Assembly (NCBI GenBank): GCA_037178675.1
Contig: JAYMGJ010000234.1
Span: 1-28,930, forward strand
Length of the DNA stretch: 28,930 nucleotides
Source: Scleroderma bovista
Taxonomy: Eukaryota > Basidiomycota > Agaricomycetes > Boletales > Sclerodermataceae
Reading direction: 5' to 3'
Below are positions 9,244 through 18,727 of the stretch, in pieces. How positions within the stretch are numbered: the stretch's first letter is position 1; each line of letters starts with the position of its first letter. The position numbers and the translations under genes are program-made. The notes below the pieces were generated by a model. That model did no database searches. It was not told the DNA's origin and saw only the letters and a program-made list of their open reading frames with translations.

Positions 9244-9839
9244 GGAGGTGATCAATGTTAGGCATCTCCTTCTTAAGCATTTCATGTGGGGGTGCACCAT
9301 TGTAGGTGAGCTACCAGCGTATGGTTATAGATGTGGGTTGCATGAGCAAACACAAATTCCCACCAGGAGTCAGGAATGCAGGCTTGATGCTGCATAGACT
9401 CTGCTTTATCCATGAGAGTGCACCCTAGTCGCTTGGTGCAGCCATTCTGCATGGGAGTTCTTGGAGCACTTTGATATATTTTAATTCCTTTCTCAAGGAG
9501 TGCTCGATCAAACAGATCGGATTTGTATTCTCTGCCAGCGTCGGACATCCATCCAACAACATGCGCATCATGTTGCATGCACACCATTTCAAGGAAATCT
9601 TTGGCAGCTGTAATCACTGCAGCTTTGGAGTGAAGAGGCATGGTCCAGGCATGAGAAGTGTAGTTGTCATAGAAGGTGATAACATATTTGAATTTCCAGT
9701 ATGACACAACCAGGGATTTCAGATCAGAGTGCACCAGCTTGAAGGGCTTGGAAGCATGTCTTTCATTTTCTGGGAAAGCTCAATTTGGCATCTTGCCTAG
9801 AGCACATCCAGGGCAAACACAGTCCTCAGTAGGAAAGTG
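9244..9839 (-). pseudogene. pol: Copia-1 integrase zinc region and core
   Basis: Reads CVCPGCALGKMPN (end of the HHCC finger), HASKPFKLVHSDLKS (first Asp), YVITFYDNYTSHAW, MSDAGREYKS (second Asp) and PRTPMQNGCTKRLGCTLMDKAE, then HATHIYNHT. The third catalytic residue, the Glu of the family's NGRAER motif, reads Lys (codon at 9432-9434), and neighbouring Arg and Ala codons are also changed in a CpG-decay pattern. The strand-transfer site should be dead. A stop interrupts the ALGKMPN-AFPEN stretch near 9780. Confidence 0.85.
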
Positions 9840-10146
9840 TTTTGTTAGATGGCTCATGCACAGGGAACTAGCTAGCTAGCTCAGAGGCAAACTCAGTGTC
9901 TCATTTGGAACACTGTCTGTATGATAACTAACCTAGCTTAGAGGCAAACTAATAAGTAGGTTAGTACTAAGTAAAAGAAAGTGGTGACTAGATGTCTTAC
10001 CTCAGTGTCTCATTTGGAACACTGAGGTGAAAGGAATCCTTGAGCGGATGAAAATACTCTGTGCTTACATAAGAATGCTCAATGCACAAATAAGGAAACT
10101 AACACAAGTCCTAAAGAATGGTAGTGACTGAGTAGGAATTTCAACA
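9840..10146 (-). repeat. LTR-D copy a (307 bp) inserted in Copia-1
   Basis: On the minus strand it runs TGTTGAAATTCC...CATCTAACAAAA with a perfect 5-bp TSD, aagtg (9835-9839 and 10147-10151). Removing it restores the Copia frame ...FLEIHFPTEDCVCPGC. It is homologous to 24596-24897 and to the partial copy at 27722. No coding capacity. Its class is uncertain because it does not end in CA. Confidence 0.88.
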
Positions 10147-10510
10147 AAGTGGATCTCCAGGAAGTGCTGTGTATGTTTTTGCGCACATCGGAGTACTTCC
10201 TTAGAGGAGTGCCTGAATCTCCAGTGCATAATGTTGTAATCAACTTTGCTCACAGAGGCGATATAGTTAGATCTAATTATTGGGATAGATCTAATCCCAA
10301 AAATGATGTTGCGATCATCTTCTGGGTCTGGTTCACACCATAGGCATTCTCCCCTGCCAATCAGGCTAATGCCTTTCTTATCGCCAGTGACTCTGTAGTT
10401 ATGCTGGAGCATTTCACCCATAGAAATTAGGCATGCAGTAGCACCTGGCATATGGAGCACTTGGGTGAGTGTAATAACTTTTTCATCCCCTGAGTTGTGG
10501 TCTAGGCACC
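10147..10510 (-). pseudogene. pol: Copia-1 protease end and GAG-pre-integrase domain
   Basis: Minus-strand frame with LTQVLHMPGATACLISMGEM (the usual post-protease beta motif), then NIMHWRFRHSSKEVLR, the GAG-pre-integrase signature (W-x-R-x-x-H). It is bounded by the solo LTR-A at 10511 on one side and LTR-D at 10146 on the other; downstream of 10147 the frame runs into LTR-D sequence. Confidence 0.82.
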
Positions 10511-11141
10511 TGTTATGACCATGTCCAACTCCAGATCTTATCCAGTTACTCCGGTCGCATTGCAGCCCTACAACTCAACTCCAGTCATTCTCAGTTACTC
10601 TGGTCACAGTCATGCAGATATGCTTCCACTAACTATGACCCTTGGTCTAGTCTGCATCCAGTCCTTACCACACTTCCCCGTCTACCCTGCCTGTTTGTGA
10701 GTTCTCTGTGTACTCAATATATCTCCTGCCTTGTATCATTTTCACCAGACCTGGTTTATTTTCATCGGACTTGACTTTATTTTCATCAGACCTGATCTAT
10801 CCCTTACTCTGGTCATCCTTTGTCCGCCATTAGGCTGTTTACTTGTCATCATATATACTCATCCCTATTTTGCACTTAGTATAAGTACTCTGTAGATTAT
10901 CCTGTACTCCTCAGTCTGAAATCAACCATAGTCACTACTCCTGCTTCCATCTGTCTCCATCTCCATCTCTGCCTGACCGGAACCTACACAAGGGATCAAC
11001 ACTCATTGTCCTTAGTCATTGAATCCAATTGGTCACCAACTCCAGCCGGACTAATCTCTTGTCCAGCATCTGCCCTCTTCCTTCGTCTGCGTTCGTCCGG
11101 ACTTGTCCGGACCCCCTACCAGAGTAGACCTGGACTTGACA
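10511..11141 (+). repeat. solo LTR-A, CpG-decayed copy (631 bp)
   Basis: Begins TGTTATGACC where the Gypsy-1 LTR has TGTTACGACC, and ends GGACTTGACA. Many CCGG sites of the other copies read CCAG or CTGG here. TSD gcacc (10506-10510) and gcact (11142-11146), differing by one C/T transition. It splits Copia-1 between protease and GAG-pre-integrase. Confidence 0.9.
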
Positions 11142-11468
11142 GCACTGCAGTAAGACTGTGCCAATACCAGCAATCAGTGCTACACCATTAGCCATTTTGG
11201 CATAGTGCACTCACTTTAGTGCATTGTAAGAGGCAAAGTCACCTATGTCACCAGTAAAATGGTGGGATGCACCAGAGTCTAGTAGCCAGAAAGCACCAGA
11301 TAGTTCACTATCATCAGCCATTTTTCCCTTACAGCCAGCACAGTGTGCATTTGTTTCATGTGAACATGAACAGATACATATATGCATTTCTCAAGACACA
11401 ACATGACAAATTGTAGTTACTACTCCCTATATACAGTGACGGCATGTAGCGCACATGTAAAGGGAGTG
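11142..11468 (-). pseudogene. pol: Copia-1 protease region
   Basis: Minus strand from about 11335: MADDSELSGAFWLLDSGASHHFTGDIGDFASYNAL. The DSGA active site of a retropepsin is intact, followed by a stop and then ANGVALIAGIGTVLL. Upstream, Cys/His residues (CSHE..HCAGC) suggest the end of a zinc-binding gag tail, with stops in between. The left end meets the solo LTR-A and the right end an LTR-B. Confidence 0.8.
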
Positions 11469-12192
11469 TGTCAAGACTGGTTCTCCTCAACGATCTTACT
11501 AGGAGGTCTAGAGGTGCAGGGAACTAATGAGGAGGTAAGTTCAGACACTAGTAGGTGCTAGTTAGTGTGGAGAGTCAAGTCCGGGTCAAACAAACAAAGT
11601 CTGGGCACTAGAGAAGCACAGAGAGTAAATCCGGGTTTTTGCAGAGTAAGTCCAGACTGTGGGAAAGTGGTCTGGAGTTGAGCACAGCTTGTCTGGAGCG
11701 AAGGACATCCCAGAGGTGGGACAAGTCCTGAGAGGTCTAGTGTTGAGTCTGGGACAGAGGTGGCTTTTGCCCTCATGTGAGTAGGAGACTTGCTAGGATT
11801 GTACATAGGACCAAGGGGATGAGATAGGACAGAGGCCAGAGTTGGCCAGAGTTCAGGAGAACAAGATGGGATTAGGAGAGCATGGTGGGTAGTACAGAGT
11901 GGGGAGTATCTTAGTCGAGATTTGATCTAAGGATCTACTAGGCCGGAGTACAGTAGTTTATATAGTAATGAAAACTAGGGTGAGTATATATGGTGACAAG
12001 TAAACACCTTAGTTGGGACAAGGGATGGAGCAGAAAACAGACAGGAAAATAAAGCAGGTACAGGAAAATTGGAGTGCAGCTATGGGGCTGGAGATGGCTG
12101 GACTAGATCCGGAGTTGTATCTATGCCTAAGGCGAGGTCAGGCAGGCCAGGGTTAGACCAGAGTTGTGACTGGGAAAAGTATAGATATGACA
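11469..12192 (-). repeat. LTR-B copy, short form (724 bp)
   Basis: Plus strand TGTCAAGACTGG...GATATGACA (TG...CA). It matches 12414-13631 except that about 0.5 kb of internal repeat-rich DNA is absent. Orientation is called minus because its TATATAAA (11957-11964) and the adjoining block resemble LTR-A read in reverse. Flanks gagtg/gagca agree at only three of five bases, so a TSD is doubtful. Confidence 0.8.
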
Positions 12193-12267
12193 GAGCATGT
12201 CAGTGTCAGTCAGCACATGTGCAGAAGGTACTTGCCTGAAGAGGCTGGCCTCTGTGCCCATCACCAT
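12193..12267 (-). pseudogene. gag: Copia-1 gag tail, fragment
   Basis: 75 bp of Copia gag between two LTR insertions. On the minus strand it continues the frame of 14308-14102 across the LTR-A: ...CYNATSM, then (A/V)MGTEASLFRQVPSAHVLTD. Confidence 0.65.
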
Positions 12268-12413
12268 TGTCAAGTCCGGGTCTACTCTGGTAGGGGGTCC
12301 GGTCAAGTCCAGACAAACACAGATGAAGGAAGAGGGCAGATGCTGGACAAGAGATTAGTCCAGCCGGAGTTGGTGACCGATTGGATTGAACAACTAAGGA
12401 CAATGAGTGTTGA

Positions 12414-13631
12414 TGTCAAGACTGGTTCTCCTCAACAATCTTACTAGGAGGTCCAGGGGTGCAGGGAACTAATTAGGAGGTAAGTCCAGACACTAGTAGG
12501 TGCTAGTTAGTGCGGAGAGTCAAGTCCGGGTCAAACGAACAAAGTCCAGGCACTAGAGAAGCACAGGGAGTAAGTCCGGACCATGGGAAAGTGGTCCAGA
12601 GTTGAGCACAGCTTGTCTGGAGTGAAGGACATCCCAGAGGTGGGATAAGTCCTGAGAGGTCTAGCATCAAGTCTGGGACAGAGGTGGCTTTTGCCCTCGT
12701 GCGAGTAGGAGACTTGCTAGGACAGAGGCCGGAGTTGGCCGGAGTTCAGGTGAACAGATGGATTCAGAGAGCATAGTGGGTAGTACAGAGTGGGGAGTAT
12801 CTTAGTCGAGATTTGATCTAAGGATCTACTAAGCCAGAGTATGGTAGTTTATATAGTAAATGAGAACTAGGGTGAGTATATACGGTGACAAGTAAACACC
12901 TTAGTTGGGACAAGGGATGGAGCAGAAATGGACAGGAAAATAAAGCAGGTACAGGAAAATAAACTGGAGTGGGAGCAGACACAGGGACAAGTAGGTAAAG
13001 GGAACTACGTTGGAAGAGGACAAGTAAGGGTTGGAGGTGGACTTAACTAATGTTAAGTCCAGAGCGATGTCCAGGACCAGAGGAAGTGGAACCGGAGAAA
13101 GTGGGACCAGAGGAAGGGCACGACCAGAGGAAGTGCACGACCAGAGGAAGTGCACGACCAGAGGAAGTGCACGACCAGAGGAAGTGCAAGAGCAGAGGGA
13201 GTGTACAGCTGGAGGAAGGGTGGAGTAGCTGGAGGAAGGTCCAGAGTTGGACATGGAAATGTCCAAGGCCATTGGTGGACCTATCAGGGGAAGCAGAGTG
13301 GAACAGGAGCAGACCTGAGCCAGAGTTGGATGTACCAGCCAGAGTTGGGCTAGGTCACAGACCAGACAAAGGGAGTGGCTGGACTGAAACCGGAGTAGCA
13401 ACTAATGGTAGGTACAGGTCCAACATGGAGGAGTTAGATGCGGATCTGTCTGCAGGAAGACAGGGGTTAGTCCTGAGGTGGAGATGGATGTAGTGACTGG
13501 AGTTGAGCTGGAGTGCAGCTATGAGGCTGGAGATGGCCGGACTAGATCCAGAGTTGCATCTATGCCTAAGGGGAGGTCAGGCAGGCCAGGGTTAGACCGG
13601 AGTTGCAACTGGGAAAAGTATGGATATGACA
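12414..13631 (-). repeat. LTR-B copy, long form (1218 bp), nested in LTR-A
   Basis: Plus strand TGTCAAGACTGG...GATATGACA with a perfect 5-bp TSD, gttga (12409-12413 and 13632-13636), lying inside LTR-A sequence. It contains a 17-bp tandem array and many GGAGTTG/CCGGAG words. No internal retroelement genes, so it is taken as a solo LTR of another Gypsy family. Confidence 0.9.
13119..13203. repeat. 17-bp tandem repeat in LTR-B
   Basis: Five units of CACGACCAGAGGAAGTG: four identical (13119-13186) and one diverged (13187-13203), preceded by a weaker unit. The apparent ORFs here translate the repeat. The array is absent from the short LTR-B at 11469. Confidence 0.88.
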
Positions 13632-14101
13632 GTTGATCCCTTGCATAGGTTCTGGTCAGGCAGAGATGGAGACAGAGACAGATGGAAGCAGGAGAAGTGA
13701 CTATGGTTGATTTCAGACTGAGGAGTACAGGATAATCTACAGAGTACTTATACTAAGTGCAAACTAGGGATGAGTATATACGGTGACAAGTAAACAGCCT
13801 AATGGCGGACAAAGGATGACCAGAGTAAGGGATAGATCAGGTCCGATGAAAATAAAGTCAGGTCCGGTGAAAATGATACAAGGCAGGAGATATATTGAGT
13901 ATGCGGAGAACTCATGAACAGGCAGAGTAGACAGGGAAGTGTGGTAAGGACTGGATGCAGACTAGACCAAGGGTCATAGTTAGCGGAAGCATATCTGCAT
14001 GACCGTGACCGGAGTAACTGAGAACGACTGGAGTTGAGTTGTAGGGCTGCGATGCGACTGGAGTAACTGGATAAGATCCAGAGTTGGACCTGGTCATAAC
14101 A

Positions 14102-14308
14102 GCCATCGACGTCGCATTGTAGCAGTCAAGGACCATCACATCAATCTCATCGAACTCGTCATCAGCAAACAGTTTGTAAGCAATGGGCTCTTCATCCCCT
14201 AGGGAGATGGCATCCTCCTCATACATCGTGATGCGCTCCTCAAGACGAGGGCACTTCAGCGAGGAGGGACCAGCCCAAGGCTGGTCCAGGTTCACACTGG
14301 CCATCAAC
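14102..14308 (-). pseudogene. gag: Copia-1 gag, acidic C-terminal segment
   Basis: Minus strand MASVNLDQPWAGPSSLKCPR, then a Glu/Asp-rich stretch (EEPIAYKLFADDEFDEIDV) and YNATSM. The right end is the Gypsy-2 insertion site. Across it the frame continues from CTLDQVVL (23.3 kb) to MASVNLDQP, proving that both sides belong to one Copia. Confidence 0.78.
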
Positions 14309-14967
14309 TGTCAGAACTGTTTCCTCCAACAAACTCTGACGACAGCGGAGTTCAGCGCGGAGACTGGGAACTATGGGATAAGTTTTGCAGGAGGTTTGAG
14401 GACGTTGGCTTCAGTGTATGTGCTGTGCCCTTGCAAATACTAGTCCTTGTATTTCAGAGAACAGAGGTCCGAAGGTAATTGGAGGTATCGAACAATGATG
14501 GAGACAGAGGAGTTCGCGAGAGGCATTCAAGCTGATATTCAAACTGAGGGACAATCCCCTCAGCATGCAGAGTACTTATACTTTACATCAGATATGTACA
14601 GTAACTGAGAAGCGGAGAGAGGCATAGCAGAGACGTAGCTAAGAGTCTGCGGATGACAAACAGATGAGTAACATACACGGAACGGAGATCAGTGATAAGC
14701 GTAACGGATCAAAAGGTTAACGGAACACAGCTATGAGTAATCAGATCTAATCTAAAACGGGAACAAAGGAAACAGGAACAGAAGCAGAATGGTAACATAC
14801 AATAACCGGAGGTGTAAGCACAGAACTATTTACTAAAAGGAGACAGAGCATTGACTGTCAGAGTGGAGACGGATACATAGTGTCGGAGGTGTCCAATCAT
14901 GATTGGACTTGAGTCTGCAACAGACTAGAGGTATTGTGGAGTCTGGTGGTGTCATGCAGCTGTGACA
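14309..14967 (-). repeat. LTR-C: 3' LTR of Gypsy-2 (659 bp)
   Basis: Plus strand TGTCAGAACTG...CAGCTGTGACA, with TGTCA/TGACA inverted ends. It sits next to the polypurine tract. By eye it differs from the 5' LTR at about 30 positions, all but one transitions and mostly CpG versus TpG/CpA, plus one 17-bp indel near 14903-14930. TATAAGTA on the minus strand at 14573-14580. Confidence 0.95.
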
Positions 14968-14970
14968 GTA

Positions 14971-14980
14971 TCCCCCCTTT
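14971..14980 (-). other. polypurine tract of Gypsy-2
   Basis: Minus strand AAAGGGGGGA, then tac, then the LTR start TGTCACAGC. Same layout as in Gypsy-1. Confidence 0.85.
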
Positions 14981-15091
14981 AGGGCCTGAACCCTTGAGCC
15001 CTGGGCCTTTGTACGTGTGGACTTTGCAATTTTGGCATTGTTTTTCTGAGACAAGCATTTTGATCAGAGTTCGGAATTTACCGTCGGCACA

Positions 15092-15097
15092 TATAAG
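15092..15097 (+). promoter_or_regulatory. TATA-like box of the Gypsy-2 antisense gene
   Basis: TATAAG on the plus strand, 59 nt before the ATG at 15151, within the gap between polypurine tract and ORF. Comparable to the TATAAA of the Gypsy-1 antisense gene. Confidence 0.5.
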
Positions 15098-15150
15098 AGT
15101 GCGACCCATGTTGCCTGCATTGTTCATACACCTTGTCCTTTTACTTCGAC

Positions 15151-16396
15151 ATGACTTCTCAATGCAACACACCTGCCCCTGGCAAGCAGCAGCAGCACGA
15201 CTGGAAGGAGGTGGAAGACCATGAGTTGGTCACCAACTCTGAAGATGATTAGGCCGATGCGATGGCGAAGTTCATAGAGTGCAAGCAGAGAGAAGTAGCC
15301 AGGAAGGTGGCGGAAGCGGAGCAATGATGGAAGGTGGATGAGGCACAAGCGGAGGTGAAGAGGAAAAAGGAGGTGAGTAGCAATCACTCTGTTTGCTGCA
15401 AGGTATTGACACGAGGGCTCTGCGACAGGCACACAAGGTGGAGGAAGCAAGAGCAGAGGCGGCTCACAAGGCAGAGGAAGAAGCGAAAGCAGAAGCAGCA
15501 TGCAAGGTGGAGGAGGAACAGAAGGCAGAGGAGGGGAGAGAGCATGAGAGGTGGATCAAGGTGCTGCAGGAGGTGCATATAGAGCAACAGAGCCAGGAGT
15601 TTGAGGCACAGAAGGTGCAGGTGCAACAGCGGAGGTTGCAAGCACAAGCAGAGGCGATTGCGGCAACTCAGGGTAGTGGGGAGGCGACAGTGGCGCCAAT
15701 GGAGACAATGGTGCAGAGGTGTCCAGCCTGCGTGAGGTGCCGAGAACATCTCAACAACCCAGTGGGCTGCATAGCCCAGGCGAGCTCAAAGGCGACAGTG
15801 TGTGCATGATGCCAAGCTGCACACAAGTCCTGTTCATGGAGTACCAAGGGGAAGGCTGCGGAGAGCTCGATGGTAGCAGGGAGCGGAACAGAGACAGGCA
15901 GAGCAGTGGCACCGAAGCGGGCAGCGAGGAGGCAGCAATGGAGTGAGGTGAATACATCGCCTAAGGGGGCCAGCAAGCACAAGAAGGCACAGAACACCAC
16001 AGAGGAGAACGAGGTGGATGAGGAGGAGGTTTTCGGACTGCCCCAAGTGATGGTGGAGGAACAGCGCAACGTGCTGGGTATGCTTACCCAGATGCTAGCG
16101 CAGCTTGCTGAGCGGATGGGGGCGTTGGAGGCACGGGAGTAGGAGTGGGTGGAGATTGAGAGGGAGAGGCTCAAGCTTGAGCATGAGAGGTTGGAGCTGG
16201 AGCGGAGGCATGCTGTGATGGAGGAGAGGTGAACTGCAGACATGGACCATATCAGTATGGCCATGCATCGCCAGTTCATTGAAGGGTCGTCGTCGGGGAC
16301 AATGTGGAGGGAGATTGCAGTGGTGGAGCAAGAGGAGGAGAAGGGGGTGGACGGAGATGATGAAGACGGGATGGCAGATGCAGAAGAGGAAGATTA
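15151..16396 (+). pseudogene. antisense Zn-cluster/coiled-coil gene of Gypsy-2
   Basis: Opposite to pol, same location as in Gypsy-1. Exon 1 (15151-15372) starts MTSQCNTPAPGKQQQHDW, followed by a charged Lys/Glu/Ala segment. A 56-nt intron joins ...KRKKE in phase to AHKVEEARAEAAHKAEEEAK. Exon 2 has a Cys cluster, CVRC-x9-C-x10-CARCQAAHKSCSW in the un-decayed reading. Its second half (CxxCx6CxW) matches CMKCAGLKERCEW of Gypsy-1. A basic patch and two more heptad-like Glu/Arg-rich helices follow, then an acidic end and TAG 16394-16396. Broken by TAG 15250, TGA 15325, TGA 15807 (inside the cluster), TAG 16140 and TGA 16230; the three TGA stops fit CGA to TGA. Function unknown. Confidence 0.65.
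15373..15428 (+). other. intron of the Gypsy-2 antisense gene
   Basis: GTGAGT...TTGAC...CGACAG, 56 nt, branch-like TTGAC about 20 nt before the acceptor. Its length moves the reading from frame 1 to frame 3, exactly the shift needed to connect the two open segments. It is at a different place from the Gypsy-1 intron. Confidence 0.7.
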
Positions 16397-16519
16397 GCAG
16401 ACAAACTATATATATTTGTGTCTCTTTCTTTTATCTTTTGTACAACAATTTGAATTGATTGTTTCTGGACTTGAAGTGAGAGCAAGTAGCAGAGTGAGTT
16501 TCAGAGGTGACTGAGTGAC
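16397..16519. other. gap between the convergent antisense gene and pol ends
   Basis: 123 bp holding the 3' ends of two convergent ORFs. AT-rich with TATATATATTTG and TTCTTTTATC-like words. No ORF. The same convergent layout spans 3266-3427 in Gypsy-1, where it is CTCTCTGTCTCTC-rich. Confidence 0.5.
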
Positions 16520-17522
16520 TTAGGCAGACTTGTGCGGACCAGGCTTGCCTGGGTACTTGTGATGGAAATCTTCGACAAGCTCCAATGCATGGTCGAGCTC
16601 AGTGGCGAGGAGCCACAATGTTTCTTCATCAGTACTGGTGTAGCCAGCCCAGTGGACTAGGTAAAGGAGTTGGCAGTGGCATCTTCTGTGGTCGATTTTG
16701 GAGTCTAGGATTTCTTCGACTTCGTATTTGACTTCTCCATCAACTTCGATCGGAGGTGGCGGAGATTGGATGCAGTTAGGAATACTGCTTTGGAGGGAGG
16801 TCTCGAGTTGAGACACATGGAATACAGGGTGCACAGACTTCATGGTGTCGGGAAGTCGGAGCGTGAAGGAGAGTGATCCAGGTTTCGCTATTATTTCAAA
16901 GGGTCCAAAATTCTTGTTGGAGAGCTTCTTGGAGGGGTGCATAGACCTGAAATATTTCGCTTTCACGTAGACTTGATCACCTATCTTAAAGTCCAGCGGA
17001 GTTGATCTTTTCGCATCTGTGGGGCCTTGATAGCACTGTTGCGCAAGGGCCATCTCAGAGTGGAGGAACTCATGGAGTTCCTTGAGGTCGGAGGTGTATT
17101 CTTGAGTGCGGGAAGAGCTGAGGCCCAAGTCGGAGTTGACTGCGATGTCAGGGTGGTAGCCTTTATTGGCGAAGAAGGGGGAGACACCTGTGGTTGTGCT
17201 AGGGGAGTTGTTAAATGCGAACTCTGCGAGTGGGAGGAGTTCGGCCCAGTTGTCTTGTTGGTAGTTACAGTAGATTCGGAGATATTGTTCGAGTGTTTGG
17301 TTTGTCCGCTCGGTTTGACCATCTCCTTCTGGGTGATAACCAGAGGTGAAATGCAGGGTCATTCCGAGGGCTTTTCCAAGTGAGCGGAAGAAGTGGGAGA
17401 CAAACTCTGAACCTCTGTCGGAGGTGACATGGGTGGGTACTCTGTGTTTGGAAAACACATGCGCAACAAAGAACTTTGCAAGCTCGGGGGAGGTGATGGT
17501 ATTGTAAGTCAGAATGAAACTT
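16520..17522 (-). pseudogene. pol: Gypsy-2 pol: integrase core (second half) and chromodomain
   Basis: Minus-strand frame starting around SFILTYNTITSPELAKFF, with TSDRGSEFVSHFF (second catalytic Asp) and HPEGDGQTERTNQTLEQYL (catalytic Glu, 35 residues on), both intact. Then the GPY/F-like region (KLSNKNFGPFEIIAKPGSLSF) and a chromodomain (EVEEILDSKIDHRRCHCQLL, YLVHWAGY) to stop 16520-16522. One aromatic position of the chromodomain differs from Gypsy-1 (ETLWLL against ETSWLL). A frameshift near 17520 separates it from the upstream integrase segment. Confidence 0.9.
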
Positions 17523-18727
17523 GCTTCGAGAGGCGGTCTACAATGACTAGGATGGAGGTAAATCCATCGGAGGAGGGCAGTTGCTCGATGAAGTCCATGG
17601 ATATGGAGTGCCATGGGTGAGCAGGGATCGGAAGTTGTTTTAGTAGGCCATAGGGCCTGTGCCTAGGGACCTTAGCATGTCCGCAGGATGTGCAGGAACT
17701 TACGTAGTCTTTTACAAAGGTGCGGACACCTGGCCAGGTATATTCCCAGCGGACTAGTTCCAATGTGTGGTACTGGCCAAAGTGGCTGGAGAGCGGATGG
17801 TCGTGCTTGTAGCAGAGGACTCTGAGGCAGAGGTCATTGGTGTTCAGCACATAGATCCTATCATCGAGGTGGAGTAGGCCACCGGGGTCTGTTGACCGCC
17901 AAGAATTGGATGAGTCGGACTTGTGGCTGAGCACAAGAGGATCAGAAGGGAGAGCTGTGAGAATGTCTTTGTAGAGTTTTTCAACATCCACCAAGATGGC
18001 AGTGTGGATTGCCGGAGTAAGTAAGATTGTTGCCCTAAGGGAGGATGTGAGTTGTTCTTGGGTGAACATTGGTTGGAGATTGTGAGGATTGACCCAAGCA
18101 TAATCCCTATCCCCCTCTTTTGGGTAGATGTCCCATCGTCGGGTGAGGGCATCAGGCTTTTCCCCAAGGTGTCCAGGGTGGAAACAAATGGAAAGGTTAA
18201 ATTGGGAGAGGAACTCTGACCAGTGGGCTTGATGACAGGTCAAGACCTTGGATGTGGAAAAGTAGGTCAGGTTCTTGTGGTCGGTGACCACATCAACCGG
18301 GGTGGTGGAGCCCTCTAAATAATGCCACTAGTGCTTGAAGGCTTTGAAAATGGCCAATAACTCGTTGTCATGGGTATTGTAGTTTAGCTCTGGGGCAGAC
18401 ATAGTCCACAAATAGTACACAACAGGTCAGAGTTCCGAATTGGGGCCGGTTATGGAAAGAATGCCAGCAATGGCATAATCTGATGTGTCAGTCTTGACCG
18501 TAAGCGGAGTGTCGGGAACCCAATGGGTAAGGATAGGAGCGGAGGTGAATGCCTTCTTCAGGAGATTGAAAGTGGGGGAGAAATCCCAAGGAGTGTCTTT
18601 GCAGGTAAGCCACATGAGTGGTACAACACAATGTCGGAGTAATTGTGAATGAAGCGACAGTAGAAGTTTGCGAAACTGAGGAAGGACTGGATGTCCTTGA
18701 CCTTGTGGGGTTCGGGCCAATCGGAGA
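17509..18727 (-). pseudogene. pol: Gypsy-2 pol: RNase H, integrase zinc finger and first Asp
   Basis: Starts just after the hAT insert with PEPHKVKDIQSFLSFANFYC. It shifts frame near 18635, then reads TDTSDYAIAGILSI, VTDHKNLTYF and RRWDIYPKEGD (RNase H and tether). The HHCC finger follows (HDHPLSSHFGQYH...CTSCGHAK), then DFIEQLPSSDGFTSILVIVDRLSK with the first catalytic Asp. Stops: TGA near 18425 after NSEL (probably CGA to TGA) and TAG near 18330. Gypsy-1 has lost most of this segment. Confidence 0.87.

Larger units (their letters stand above)
12268..14101 (-). repeat. solo LTR-A, reversed, with a nested LTR-B
   Basis: Plus strand starts TGTCAAGTCC and ends GGTCATAACA, the reverse complement of LTR-A. 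It is split by the LTR-B at 12414-13631; without that insert and its TSD it is about 611 bp. TSD accat (12263-12267) and gccat (14102-14106), one transition apart. TATA core on the minus strand at 13745-13752. Confidence 0.9.

Noticed and set aside
11558..11806. 82-codon minus-strand ORF, also seen at 28551-28775
   Set aside because: It lies wholly inside LTR-B copies, recurs only because the LTR recurs, and is not conserved in frame in the copy at 12414.
11464..12197. TSD for the LTR-B at 11469
   Set aside because: Flanks gagtg and gagca share only three of five bases. The insertion is accepted from its ends and homology, not from a TSD.
15124..15749. Minus-strand Leu/Pro-rich ORFs opposite the Gypsy-2 antisense gene
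   Set aside because: They are shadows of the Glu/Lys/Ala-rich coding strand, without family motifs.
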